From NCBI GenBank assembly GCA_024734495.1, contig JALMQS010000153.1:7155294-7219293 (forward strand): 64,000 nucleotides of DNA, in the 5' to 3' direction. The translations under genes and the position numbers were made by a program. Numbering within the stretch: the stretch's first letter is position 1; each line of letters starts with the position of its first letter. Positions 33,860-45,270 of the stretch are shown in pieces. The notes beneath the pieces were generated by a model. That model was not told where the DNA came from. It was given only the letters and a program-made list of their open reading frames with translations, and made no database searches. This stretch comes from Forficula auricularia (taxonomy: Eukaryota; Arthropoda; Insecta; Dermaptera; Forficulidae).

Positions 33860-34130
33860 AATTATTTGGTTAAGATTTTTATTACTAATGGAAATATATA
33901 ATAATTACTTATATATATATTGAATTGATTGTTTGGGTGAGGTATATAACTAAATACAAAGCTTTTATAAAAAAAAAAAAACGTTTTGGGAGAAATTATC
34001 CCTTTATCATTGGAAATTTTCAAAGTTTTAATCTTTTTTAAAGCAACGATTTTTTCAAATTTATTAAAATGTCCACAATTGGAATTCAAATAAATTAAAT
34101 TAAATTTTTTTATCAAATATTTCTGCATAT
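33860..34130 (-). mobile_element. decayed member of the 46.4-kb foldback family
   Basis: The minus strand has AAATTTCCAATGATAAAGGG, CTCCC, AAAACGTT (about 33979-34018) and ATCGTTGCTTTAAAAAAG. GAAAC has become AAAAC. The frames at 33579-33860 and 33862-34128 are AT-rich and not gene-like. Confidence 0.5.
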
Positions 34131-34499
34131 ACCTAATCTATATACGGTATACATCTTTGTCAAAACAGACAAAAATCCTTTACGGCTTATAGGTGCTATA
34201 GCTAAGTAACTAAGCAGCGTCTACATTCTTATATGGTTTTGATTCATAATTTAGTGAATTGTCAATTTTTTTTTTAATTAAAAAAACTAAAATTTGGCAT
34301 ACTTATTTATTATTAAAAACAATTATTATTACAACAAAATAAAGAACGAAGAGGGAGTTTTCTCTTTCCATTCATCTATTATTTACATATACAAGACAAA
34401 TTGCCAATAGTATTAGAGTTGGTTAATATTTCTCTAGAAAATCAAGAGAAGTTGTTAAATATAACCAATTCTTTTTTTCACGGTAGATAGGTTCCCTAA

Positions 34500-34790
34500 G
34501 AAATTCGTGTAAAAAAAATGAATGGAATTTCTAATTATTAATTCAATAATTTTAAAAACCCCCTTATAAAATAATGAAAACCAGAAAAAGGAATACTTTT
34601 TTGAACCGTGTAACTTCAAATTCGTGTAAAAAAAGTGTATATATAAGAAATTCGTGTAAAAAAAATGAATGGAATTTCTAATTATTAATTCAATAATTTT
34701 AAAAACCCCTTATAAAATAATTGTTCAGAAAACCGAGGAATACTTTTGGTGAACCGTAACTTCAAATTCGTGTAAAAAAAGTGTATAAGA
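34500..34790 (+). repeat. tandem duplication, ~147 bp
   Basis: GAAATTCGTGTAAAAAAAAT opens each unit (about 34500 and 34648). Both end with CAAATTCGTGTAAAAAAAGT. The copies are very similar apart from small indels. Confidence 0.85.
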
Positions 34791-34799
34791 GTTATGTTT

Positions 34800-35120
34800 T
34801 TAATGCGATCGAATGCAAGAAGGGGCGCACCACTAAAGATGCACCTTCTATGTATCTCTAAAGACCCTGCATTACCGAAGAGAATGGAAAGTTGATTAAG
34901 TGAGAGGGTGGAGACGTAGGTGACTATGCACTCCGGGATTTGAAGGTTTGAAGATTATAAGTGCTGCAGGAAAAAGATGGAGGCTGGGAGAGAGTTACAG
35001 TTCCTTGAAGTCATGGGGATATAGGTATTGGCGAATGAAGTGGTCCGGCACTTTTCTAATTTGACCGCGAAATAATGTTGAGAGTCGGCAAAACGCTTGC
35101 TACGCGCAAAGCATGCTTTG
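34800..35120. other. GC-richer unassigned segment
   Basis: GGGGCGCACC, GGAGACGTAGGTGAC and CTTGCTACGCGCAAAGCATG stand out from the AT-rich flanks. No long frame or repeat partner exists in the window. It could be part of a degraded LINE or a unique region. Confidence 0.3.
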
Positions 35121-35454
35121 GGGGGAATTATCGATTATTATGTGTACTAAATCCGAAGTATAATGGATAATTTTTTATTATCTACTATATCAGAAGTGTT
35201 GTATGTACCTACATTGGATACCTTCGGGAATTTAACCCAAATTCCAAAATTAATATTACATATTTGACACTTGTTTTAACATAAGATTTTGGATAAATAT
35301 TTTGATTTTACTGATTAATCCAAAACTACTTTTTTCTAGATTTTATTTTTTCCAATAATTTTTCGAAATTCCATTACTTGGGTCCCATCTTACAGACAGT
35401 TGAAGATCCAATAAAAAAATTTAGATACAGATACCGATGCATGAAAAATGCATC

Positions 35455-35690
35455 AGATATGAATTGTACCTTTTTGGTGCAACTCCTTCTTGTATCAATA
35501 TCAATACAAAAAAAAAATAAGAATAAGTATTGGTAAAATTTAAAGGTCTTTTTTTATAATGATACCGATAGAAGAAGAAGTTGAACCAAAAAATTTCAAC
35601 CTCTGTAGTCCGCGATGGACACTTGTATCTTGGAAATAAGAGATTTAGGGATTGGGTCGGTGTTGAAGGTATTCGTGGATGTGCATCTTG
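35455..35690 (+). repeat. dispersed repeat family R2, third copy
   Basis: Contains the R2 landmarks plus an inverted duplicate of them (GGTGCAACTCCTTCTTGTAT facing GAAGAAGAAGTTGAACC), making this copy locally palindromic. Confidence 0.55.
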
Positions 35691-36039
35691 AAAAATTGAA
35701 TTTAAAATAATTTCAAATATTTTTTTACTTGAAAACGGTTGTAAATTTTTCAAAAAATACTTTTCATTATTCTTGTGAACAACTGTGAATAGCAATACAA
35801 TTTTGACAGAGGTTAAATAAGTACTGATTTATTTAATTACTTCAATTAATAAATTTTCATAGTCTAATCTTCAATAACTTATAATCACCAGGCGTTTTCG
35901 AATAATTTAATAAATAAATAAAAGTCTAGAATGTTTAAAACATAATTTTGAAAGGGTTTGTTTTATTATTATTTTTTTTTTGACGGAAAATGAATTGAGT
36001 TTGGGACTTGTTGAAGAGTTGTTATCGCTGAGGGCTCTT

Positions 36040-36450
36040 ATCAAATGGCCATCAACTTCATTGGAGAGGGCACTTGTCCCCCCCACACAGAGGGGGCTGT
36101 CTGTCCTGGGCTTGCGTGAATTTGTGTGCGTACGCACTGGCTACGCAGAGCTGGCCCTTCTGCGTTGCAACGCTTGCAGGTTGATAGCCAAAGGTTGATT
36201 GTGGCTCTGCAAAAGGTTCGCCCCTGAGTTGGGGCCCGAGGGCATGCCGAGCATAGCCGTGCACAGGGACCGGGACCTGTCCCTCTGTACCGGAATTGCG
36301 GGCAGGGCCACCCCCAGGCCCACGGAGGCCACCCCAAGGGCCGCATCGCTGGCCCGGTGCTCCCGGCGAATTGAAGATGGCCCCGATGAATCGCCACGGA
36401 AACGCGACACGAATTTCATTTCGAATGAGAGAGCATTCCAAAGGCCTCAA
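36040..36450. other. GC-rich island with overlapping open frames
   Basis: The only strongly GC-rich complex sequence in the window (for example GGGCCCGAGGGCATGCC, GGCCCGGTGCTCCCGG), ending abruptly in AT-rich DNA. It is open on both strands: plus 35980-36198 and 36199-36525, minus 36058-36519 (153 codons, rich in P, G, A, R). Such frames are expected where stop codons are rare because of GC content. I see no known domain, signal peptide or repeat. It may be a CpG island/promoter, a first exon, or foreign DNA. Confidence 0.4.
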
Positions 36451-36752
36451 CGGCCCATCTGGCCACCTAGAAATAATAACCAATTGAGAAATCAAATGGA
36501 AAACCAATTGAATGGGCACAAATGAATCAATCTGATGGCTGGCTAGTCAAATTATTGGGCGTTAAGCGATTTATCACGAATTCATAAAATAGAGAAAAAC
36601 TTGACATTCGCTCAGATCTGGATAAAATACATCATTTTGGTTCATATACCAATCATGAAATATCAATCAGGAAATACTTTTCTAAATGAATTTGAAATAG
36701 CAAATACAAAAATACTCACTAAATGTATTTGAAATATTTATATATTTATAAA

Positions 36753-36998
36753 TAGATGCAAAATACAGAATGATTAAATTCAAAATTGTTCAGTTAATAT
36801 CTTAACTTTTGATTAATGTTAAAATAAAATTTTAAAAGAGAAATTAATTAGGTTGTCTTCTGCTTGATGATTTGAAATATAGATGCAAAATACAGAATGA
36901 TTAAATTCAAAATTGTTCAGTTAATATTTTAACATTTGATTAGTTTTAAATAAAATTTGAAAAGAGAAATTAATTAAGTTGTCCTCTGCTTTATGCAA
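36753..36998 (+). repeat. tandem duplication, 127-bp period
   Basis: TAGATGCAAAATACAGAATG begins at 36753 and 36880. The copies share TTCAAAATTGTTCAGTTAAT and GAGAAATTAATTA, and end at TTGTCYTCTGCTT. Confidence 0.85.
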
Positions 36999-37269
36999 CA
37001 TAATATATATATTCATATATATAATATACATATTAACATAGATATTATGAGATATAACATACATATTATATATATTCAGGGACAATCAGAGATGGGGATA
37101 AGAGGGGAAGCTGCTCCGGGCCTCAAAATTTTATGGCCCACATAAAAACTGACTTTGTTAATGTTGAAACGCGAAATAAATAATATTAAATATCCTGAGT
37201 TTTATTTTTAAATTTGTAAGGCCTCAAAAATATTAGTTGCCCCGGGCCTCGCATTTTCTCTGAAATTTA

Positions 37270-37440
37270 TGTATTGGCCATTTGGTATAACAACCAAACG
37301 AATTTATCTATGACCAATTTGGTAATTGAATCCAAACAAAATAATACAGAGAAAAAATATTTATAATTTAAGAAGACTGATGATGAAGGTCAAACCTTCG
37401 AAACTTTATAGTCTCTAAATAATAAAATATTTGTACCATA
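37270..37440 (+). mobile_element. fragment of a hammerhead-like element family (type member)
   Basis: Homologous copies on the minus strand are at 6649-6790, 25380-25560 and 54815-54990. It has no inverted partner nearby, so this is a single half. AACGAATTTATCTATGACC and ATTGAATCCAAAC mark its 5' part; the ribozyme-like module ends it. Confidence 0.6.
37357..37433 (+). ncRNA. type I hammerhead-ribozyme-like motif with long stem I
   Basis: CTGATGA is at 37377-37383, then one T, hairpin GAAGGT-CAA-ACCTTC (37385-37399 region), GAAAC (37400-37404), a TTTATA loop, and GTC ending at 37413. AGA (37374-37376) next to the first box pairs with TCT (37414-37416) directly after the candidate cleavage base. 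Beyond a four-base bulge, ATTT pairs with AAAT, and AAATATTTAT continues against ATAAAATATTT. This gives a long, interrupted stem I. Helix III has three pairs and a loop, so a monomer could fold. The one-base insertion before helix II is again present. Confidence 0.55.
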
Positions 37441-37721
37441 TAAATACCTATATTCGTTATATATGTATATCGTCTGTTTGGAACAAGATTATTATATCTT
37501 TTAAATTTTTATTTTTCAAGTTTTCTCATAAATCAACGTCAAAATACGACAAGATTTTAGAAAAACTATCACAAAGATAGTTCCAGATCCAGAGGACAGA
37601 TGGCTCTAAGATTTAATTGTATTTAAACTAGATAGATTTACAAAATTTGAATTGACTCCCTGTAAAAATCTAATTTTTCTAGTTATCAACCCTTATTCCA
37701 AACCGATGATACAATATACCA

Positions 37722-38475
37722 TATAAGCTGACGTGTTTTGATGTGGCCATTCACTTGATTTTACCATACAACCTGGACCCTCACTTATATTTAATATTTA
37801 ATAAAATTATTTATAATCAAGTAGGGGAGGGGGGTTAGTTTTTGCATTTTTAGAATCCTGGGGGGGCCCACTAATTATGTATACAAAATTTGGTTGAGTT
37901 TGGTAAATGGCTAAGATTTTCATTTTTGACCCTACAGTCCCCCTTCCATTTTGGGCGGTTAGTTTTTGCATTTTTAGACTTCTGGGGTCCCACTGATTAT
38001 GTATACAAAATTTGGTTGAGTTTGCTCGAATAGCCTAGATTTTTAAATTTAACCCACCCCCTCCACTCCCTTTAATTTTGGGTCGATATGCACCAAAATC
38101 TAATCAGCTCTTAATCTCAATGGACCAAAACTACGTGTGAAATTTGGTTTTGATATTCACACTTGTTTTTTAGCTAGCTCGTCCACAAAAATTTGGTAAC
38201 GCCCAGACTAACAGACAGACAACCAGACAACCAGACACCCACACAGACTAACAGACATTTTGACAAAACAATTATTATCTCAAAAAATGTAATTTTTTCG
38301 ATGTTCACTTATTAGGGCTTTTTTGTAGACCGAAATGCCATGGTTTCGCTCAATTTTTTTAATCAACATAGTTTCAACCGTTTTTGAGATATTTAAAAAA
38401 AAAGAAGGAAAAAAAACACTTTTTTCATGAACGATTACTATACTTGACCATACCCTGTATGATAAAGTAATAACG
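37722..38475 (+). repeat. dispersed repeat family R3, long copy
   Basis: Same orientation and order as 45613-46205: ATAAGCTGACGTGTT, GATGTGGCCATTCACTTGA, GTACAAAATTTGGTTGAGTT, ACCAAAACTACGTGTGAAAT, a run of CAGACTAACAGACA words (38205-38255), and GACCATACCCTGTATG. Its left end resembles the terminal repeats of the element at 57129-57578. Confidence 0.7.
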
Positions 38476-38831
38476 AAATTGCCTGCAAGAGAGAAAAAAT
38501 GTTTTCTAATCACTAGGGTCGCAAAAGGAATAAGTTTCCTGAAGGGATGTTGAGCAAGGCATCATGCTATATATATAAATTAATAAGAAATTCCTCCGGG
38601 AATAGATATATACAAGGCAAAGGAAATAGTATACTTAATTTGGCATGCCTTAATCCTCAGGGAGTTGAATTAGAATGATTAACACGCTTACAAAATAATC
38701 ATATTAATAATTTTCTCATTTTCATTTTTTTCCTCCTCTTTTTTGGGGGGATGTTTTATATTAGTCAAGATAAACTGAAGATAGATGTGAGTATGGTATC
38801 TTGGATGAATATTTCATGAGATATTTCTCTT

Positions 38832-38960
38832 AAACAGTCTCGTCTCCGTGGAACAGAGGATTTCCCTTTCGACGATGGCTCAGTAGCTTTGATAACAATC
38901 AAGACAAGCGTTGGAATTTATTACCCAGACAGAATTATTTTATATATAATATTTCATACA
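38832..38960 (+). other. exon-like open segment, unrecognised
   Basis: A pyrimidine tract and AG (TTTCTCTTAAACAG) precede an open frame that reads SRLRGTEDFPFDDGSVALI and continues about 45 codons in unusually balanced composition. No good splice donor closes it and no family is recognised. It may be a decayed exon or chance. Confidence 0.2.
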
Positions 38961-39289
38961 TTAAATCCGAGTTTCCCAAACTTCTGCTATGACGGAACAT
39001 TTCATAAATCCTGAAATTGTAACAGAACACATTGTCTATTTATTAGAATAGGTAGATATACATGTCCGTTAAAATTAAACAGTTGAGAATAAAAACATTT
39101 CTTCTTAAAGGGTAGTCATTTAAAATAAAATCAACTGGTGTGTTCATAACACGACATTCACATTCTCACTTATTTGAAATCATCGCAACACTCCTAATTT
39201 AAACGCCGTTTCTTTAATTCAATCGGATTAAAATTTACACACGACTAAATAACTCAAGAGATTTGATTAATACACCAATTTAAAAAAAT

Positions 39290-39600
39290 CGTTAAAGAAG
39301 TTTTTGAAAAAAAATCGAGAAATTTTTCATGTAAATGTCAACTTCCGGTGTTCCGATTTCCACCAAAATCTTGCTGTACTCCTTCTAGGCTATATTGAGC
39401 TTAAGTTTCGAATTTCGTATCTCTGAGAATTATGGTTGCGACACGCAGGGGTGTGGGGTACATACGCACTGACCGATGGATTTTTGGCCCCTTTTTGGCC
39501 TCTGGGGACCATAATATCCGGTTTTACGTCCTAAATCCGTTTTCCAACTATTAAAGGCATCGATTCCTTCTATCTAGAAGTTACAAAATTAATTTTTTTT
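39290..39600 (-). repeat. dispersed repeat family R4
   Basis: The complement of 47060-47560: GTCAACTTC, CTTGCTGTACT, ATATTGAGCTTAAGTTTCGA, GTTGCGACACGCAGG, CTCTGGGGACCATAAT. The class is unknown. Confidence 0.6.
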
Positions 39601-40004
39601 ATACTTTTTTCATCTCTGAGATAGAAGTTCTCAAAGTGTCAGAACCCAGGCAGGCGGTCGCAATACTTCACATTACTATATTGTATTGAATATAAATTAA
39701 TGTGATGAATAATATTATTCAACCCTCTCGACCAAGGGGTAGAACCAAAATAAGTAGATGGTTAGATAAGAATTAGGAAATAATATCTAGATTTGCACTT
39801 TGAAGGTACTTTTTGAAAATATTGAAAAATCCCCCTTCCACCTCCACTTTAGTTGCAATATAAGGAGAAGAATCTAGGCAGCCGAGTCATTTGTGATTGG
39901 ACTTTCTTACTGGATACATCTTTGGAAATTGTTCCTTACGAGGGAATAGTGAAACATTTCCCGCCCTTATTAAATATAATCAACCCCTTACATTATTTAA
40001 CGAC

Positions 40005-40560
40005 GTTTTGAATAAAATTAAGTGACTTTTTCATGAATTATCCTTAAGGACCTTTTGACATTCTTCATCCAAATTGAACCAAATTTTACTTTTAGCTTTC
40101 TAATAACATTTTGAATAAAATTAAGTCACTTTTTCATTAATTATCCTTAAAGACCTTTAGACATTCTTCATCCAAATTGCACCAAATTTTAGTATTAAAT
40201 TTCTTACAACGTTTTGGAAAAATTAAGTGACTTTTTCATGAATTATTCTTAAGGCCTTTTGACATTCTTCATCCAAATTGAACCAAATTTTACTTTTAGC
40301 TTTCTAATAACATTTTGAATAAAATTAAGTGACTTTATCATTAATTATCCTTCAGGACCTTTTACATTCTTCATCCAAATTGCACCAAATTTTTGTATTA
40401 AATTTCTTAGAACGTTTTGAATTGAATTAAGTGACTTTTTCATTGATCATCCTTAAGGATCTTTTCACCCAAATTGCACCAAATTTTAGAATTAGTTTTC
40501 TTACAACGTTTAAAATAAAAAAGTGACTTTTTCAATCAAAAATCCTTAATTTACATTTGC
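40005..40560 (+). repeat. ~102-bp tandem array with dimeric higher-order pattern
   Basis: AGTGACTTTTTCAT-type anchors fall at 40021, 40124, 40226, 40328, 40430 and 40522. Unit types alternate: one has TTGAACCAAATTTTACTTTT, the other TTGCACCAAATTTTAGTATT, giving a ~204-bp dimer. The array lies inside the large hAT-like element. Confidence 0.9.
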
Positions 40561-41366
40561 AAGACAATTTTTAAATTAATTTCAAAATAATTTCATTTCT
40601 TCTAGAAAATTCATCAAATTAATCTTTTTTAAGGGTAAATTTTAATATGCTATTTTATACCATCGTGTGGGCATAATTTAATGCTTAATATTTATAGTGT
40701 ACATTTTTGAGCGAAATTTTTGTTATTAAATAAATATGTAGAAAACAAAATTATAAACTCCAATGTTATTCCAATATTCCTATTGGCTAAGGCAGGCTGA
40801 GAATTCTGATTTCATTAAGGAATGAAGGTAAGGTTCACAGTCATATAAGTCTGTTCCTTGTATTTTTGTTTTAAACCAGATTTACTAATTAATTATATTT
40901 TCATAATAACTTGTACTAAAGGTATCTGCCACTGTAAATAATTTCTTAACTCAGGAATCTTCCCCACTAGTTTTTGGAAAAGATTTCAAAATTTTTAAAA
41001 GATAAGTAAGTACCTACTTACTTTAAAATTACGTTAGAAATTTTTTTTAAATTTATTTTAGAATTAGTTTCCATCAAATATTTATGGAAAGCTTGAAAGC
41101 AGTCAAAATTATTATTCTCTTGAACGGCAAAAATCCAGGATTATAACAGATGTAATTTTATCCCTTGATTAAAATTGCAATATTTTTTACAAAATAACCT
41201 CCAGTTACGCAAAATTACTCAAAAATTCATTAAACTTTAAGCTAAATTATTTTATGAATTAAAGAAGACCAAAAACTCAATACGAAGTTCAGAGCCTTAA
41301 TAGGGATTTTCACAAAATATTTATTCACTTACCACTGAACACTGCTGTTCCACGGAAAGTTATTAA

Positions 41367-41480
41367 GGTCCGGTTGTATGTCGCAAAGTAAATGCTTTTT
41401 ACCACTAACAAACAGTAGGTGGTAAATGGAGCCACTGTGATGGCCAATCAGATGACAGCCACTGAAAGTGCCTGTGTTCC
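41367..41480 (-). mobile_element. Harbinger-like MITE, one-ended copy
   Basis: GGTCCGGTTGTATGTCGCAA after TAA (41364-41366) is the intact end. Internal words GGTAAATGGAG and ATGGCCAATCAGAT match the reverse complement of 19842-19965. The other end is decayed. Confidence 0.65.
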
Positions 41481-42545
41481 ACGTTACTAATTTTGTGTTT
41501 TATTGTCACCTTGTTTGATTTTATTATGTTTTAGCGAAAATCCTTTCAGGAGTGACACAAGGAATTAATTAAATAGCGCGAATTCAGTGCGATTTCACTC
41601 CTAAAATTTATGGTCGAAAGCATAGGTGAATAACAGTTTTTCTCTTCAGTTTATTTACTGAAGTCAAGCCCCTCTATCGCTTGCTGATTTCATCAATATC
41701 TATCTATCTAGTTTCTCTACAAAATAATCAAGGTGTTCCGTTAAAATTTTAGGATTTATGAAGAGTTCCCTCGTAAGAAAAGTTTGTGAAACCCCGAAAT
41801 AGATTAAATTATTTCTCCAATTAACGAACTAATTCCTATTTCTAATTTAAATCTTTAGAAATCATACGCTCATAAAGCACATTTTTTTTACAAATATTCA
41901 AACATAACTACAAAATTGGATGTTATAAAAATAACATTCAGGAGGTTGTTTGCCGCAGGCAGCAACTGTAGATTTATATATGATTATTCAAAAGGCCATG
42001 AGTCATACTTGCTACTGCTACTATACTACGGTAGTAGGAATTAAGAATAACATTCAATCTTTGAATTGTGTTATTTTAAGGAGCGGTTAAAAAAAAAATA
42101 GAGTCTGAATGTTTGATGTTTTTTCAAATATCACACAACTAGCACGTAGCCAGTAATATTTTTTCAGGGGAGAAATTTTTTTATTTCAAATATATGAAAT
42201 TCATTCTTGAAATGTTTATTTAGCTATATATTCTTCTCTATTAATTTTAGAACAAAAATATAAATGATGTTGTGAATTAAAAACTGCATCAAATTTATTG
42301 ATATGCCCCGGTGTAAATAATATGAAAATATAGAAAAGGGAATGCAGGCGTTACCAGTAATTCCGGTACAAGCTTCCCCCATCATGGCAATCGCCCACAG
42401 ACAAATCGATGTTGCCGGAAACAGCAAATTAGACAGGCAATTTCTCACTAGATATATTGACTCTTAAATGTTCGTTTACGCAAACAGAACGAAAAACGTT
42501 CGTTTTCAAAATAAATTGGAAGAAAAATTGAAACTTTTTCAAGAC

Positions 42546-42735
42546 TCGTCACACTGTTTGCAGTTTCGGTGAATTAATAATTTTATATTATAAATACTAA
42601 ATCTGATATTAATTTCGATTAAATATTTTCTTACCTAAAGCCAAAAGGCCGTTCCTAGAATAATAGAAATTAAGAAATTAGTCTCTACTAGCCTGAAACA
42701 GGTCTGGACTTATATTTGGTATCCTTGTAATGCCT
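42546..42735 (+). repeat. repeat R5, uninterrupted copy
   Basis: CACTGTTTGCAGTTTCGGTG, AATAATTTTATA, AAGGCCGTTCCTAGAATAAT, CTGAAACAGGTCT and GGTATCCTTG align to 27242-27281 joined with 28949-29105. It shows the pre-insertion state of the R5 copy near 28 kb. Confidence 0.75.
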
Positions 42736-43013
42736 ATAAAGGAAGAGAGATTATTTTATCCGCGCCCTTTTTAATAATTCTCCTGGTTTAGATTCTAATG
42801 AAAGAATCGCTCGCCTGCAAATTTATTAAATTACAAAAAAAAGAGTAATAAATAAAAAAAATTTATTTTTTACAAATTAAAATTTTTTTCAAGAAACATA
42901 AAAAATATGTATAATATATATAAATTACAATTGTTTTCTGCAGTTTTGAAACAGAAGTTTTAAACCTAGGAAGGCCAAAATTTAATCAATTCTCCGCATT
43001 GGAAAAATAAACA

Positions 43014-43148
43014 TGGTACGCACATGTAGAAAGAATGTCAGATGACAGGATATTATGCAAAATAATGAAAAATCGCCCAGAAGGGAAAAGGAGTAGAAAT
43101 CATTCTAAGAGAAGATGACACGACGATCTGGTATAAACAGACCTGAGG
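43014..43148 (+). pseudogene. LINE reverse transcriptase C-terminal relic
   Basis: One frame reads WYAHVERMSDDRILCKIMKN, then RPEGKRSRNHSKRR and, after stops, HDDL. This matches the common C-terminal pattern of insect LINE polymerases (GHVxRMxDDR ... GxRxRGRPxxRW). Two stop codons interrupt it. It is too short for clade assignment and differs clearly from the 27-28 kb element. Confidence 0.65.
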
Positions 43149-43469
43149 TCTACAATAAAGAACAATAAGGAAAAATAATAGTATATTATACATCAAGGGA
43201 GAGAAATGCATTATTTTTCTCGAGATGCAATTTGTAGCCAGAGGGCGAAGAGGGATAAATCTCCTGAGGTGTAAACACCTACTATTTTTTTCACGACCTC
43301 ATATTTAAAACGAATATTTAAATAAAATATTGACACATTAATTTTTCACAATCAAATTAAATCAAGTATATTGTTGCCTACGTATTCCTTGTTTTCTTTT
43401 TTTGTTGCTATATCAACAAATTGCATTTATTTCTTGTAATTTTGTAATTAATATAAATAAATAATAGCC

Positions 43470-44380
43470 CAAGAGCCCACGACTGCCAGACCTTCGTTAT
43501 TTTATAAAAGCTGAAAGTTTTTCTGTGCATGCCCCCTATACAGGTAAGAACGACCAGCGACTATAGAGTTTGGGTTGTGGTTACTTTGGCAGGTAACAGG
43601 TAATAAAGGTGTATAAAATAGAACTTTAAATTCGTCAAAGTATAAAGCTCAATTTTTTTATATTTTCTTCGGGATAACTTTAGAAATCTCGTCATCCATT
43701 GCCGGACACTTATGACAGTTGCTACCCCCTGCCAGACACCCCTAAACTTTAAGAAACTCAAGCTTGAGTGGTTTGCCATAAAATAATTTAGTCTTTTTGA
43801 TTTTAAGTCGGTTCTTCCACGTTTTCAGTAGAAGTTGTCATTAATAGTCAAAACAACAAAAATGGAATGCAATAAGTTTATTCCTCTAGTATTAGATAAG
43901 AATCGATGGTTATTTTTGATTTTAAGTCGATTCCTCCATGTCTTCACCAATGGCTATCAATAATAACCGAAATGTCAAAAATCTATGTAAAAACCATTAA
44001 AACTGTCCGCCTATTGAGGTAACATTTTTTATAGGTCGCCAAGTAACATATATAAAATTTATCTTTTATATTATAACGAAAGTATAATTATAATTTATTA
44101 AAGTTTAGGGGTGTCTGGCAGGGGGTAGCAACTGTCATAAGTGTCCGGCAATGGATGACGAGATTTCCAAAGTCATCCCGGAGAAAATATAAAAAAATTG
44201 AGCTTCACACTTTAACGCATTTAAAGTACTATTTTATACACCTTTACCACCTGTTACCCGCCAAAGTAACCACAACCCAAACTCTATAGTCGCTGGTCGT
44301 TCTTACCTGTATAGGGGACATGAACAGAAAAACCTTCAGCATTTATAAAATAACGAAGGTCTGGCAGTCGTGGGCTCTTG
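43470..44380. mobile_element. 0.9-kb foldback element with ~281-bp arms
   Basis: Arms 43470-43750 and 44100-44380 are close reverse complements, from CAAGAGCCCACGACTGCCAG at the outside to CCTGCCAGACACCCCTAAAC at the inside. The 349-bp loop (43751-44099) holds two inverted units of the 119-bp repeat seen at 8410-8940, again next to CTCAAGCTTGAG. No coding frame is supported; the minus frame at 43561-43779 lies within an arm. Transcription would give a long near-perfect hairpin. Confidence 0.85.
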
Positions 44381-44789
44381 ATCTATAAACAACTTTTCCA
44401 ATTTTATTCTTTACATTTGTATTAACTTAATTATTTCCCACGGGAAATAATGTATATTAGCAAACGTAGGAAATAATGTGACATTTCTATCCTTACTTTG
44501 ATGTCATAGAAACTATCTTCTACACACAAATATTTTAACATAAAACCGAACTGAAGCTTTTGAATGGATAACCTTGAAAATTGTCATTTTAATTTTATTT
44601 TTTGAGCAATATAATGTTAGTCATAAACAACAACAAACCCGAATTTTCTTCGCCTTTACGTTCTTAACTTATCGTGGGTATTTTAATCCAGACTCACAAA
44701 AAGACACACAGACAGAAAAATCATGGTTGAAAATGATTTTTCTTTACGTTCCAGACATTTTTTCACATTGTATAAAAAAATAAACTACA

Positions 44790-45270
44790 ACGGATCGTTG
44801 CTAAACTTTATCCAATGTACTATTTTATTCTAGAGTAACGTACTTTAAAATATAATTTTACAAAAAACTCTATATGACTTTTTGTGTTCCTCAAGGTATT
44901 TAATTACAATATTAAATTTCATCAAAATTGGTTTAGTCATTTTCAAAATATTTAGAAAAAACTAAAAAAGTAATGAAATAAAGTACTAATGTTTGTGGGA
45001 GGAGATGTACAAAAAACTAATCAGCCCTTTATTTTGTTAAAATAATCGTAGCTTTTCAATTTCATTTCAATCAGTGCAACTTTGACAAAAAAAACGATAA
45101 AATTGTTAAAACCGTCACGTGCTAAAATTCAACCTAATTGAATACTACAATTTGTGACTTAAATTGAGACCTCAGGTCTTTACCTGAGGAGCCTTTGAAG
45201 TCGCGCTTGGCGCGAGACGGATTACAATACTTTATCCTTGCTTCGCATTGGACAAAGTAAAAATTTTGCT
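44790..45270 (-). repeat. dispersed repeat family R1, minus copy
   Basis: The complement of 7675-8215 across nearly its whole length: CTTCGCATTGGACAAAGTA, GAAGTCGCGCTTGGCGCGA and AAAACCGTCACGTGCTAAAA. It lacks the TATG microsatellite. Confidence 0.7.

Larger units (their letters stand above)
38967..41798. mobile_element. large hAT-like non-autonomous element with internal tandem array
   Basis: The left end reads CCGAGTTTCCCAAACTTCTG, then GACGGAACATTTCATAAATC. The right end, inverted, reads CGGGGTTTCACAAACTTTTC, then AGGGAACTCTTCATAAATCC, and both continue similarly for about 65 bp. The flanking octamers match at 5 of 8. No transposase frame remains. Inside are an R4 copy (39290-39600), a ~102-bp array (40005-40560) and a MITE relic (41367-41480). 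Confidence 0.6.

Noticed and set aside
33579..34128. Two adjacent ~90-codon minus frames as a split gene
   Set aside because: AT-driven composition (K, N, I, Y, F), no motifs, and the second overlaps a foldback family with known non-coding copies.
36058..36519. 153-codon minus frame as a gene
   Set aside because: Low stop-codon frequency in GC-rich DNA explains open frames on both strands; no motif or family is recognised.
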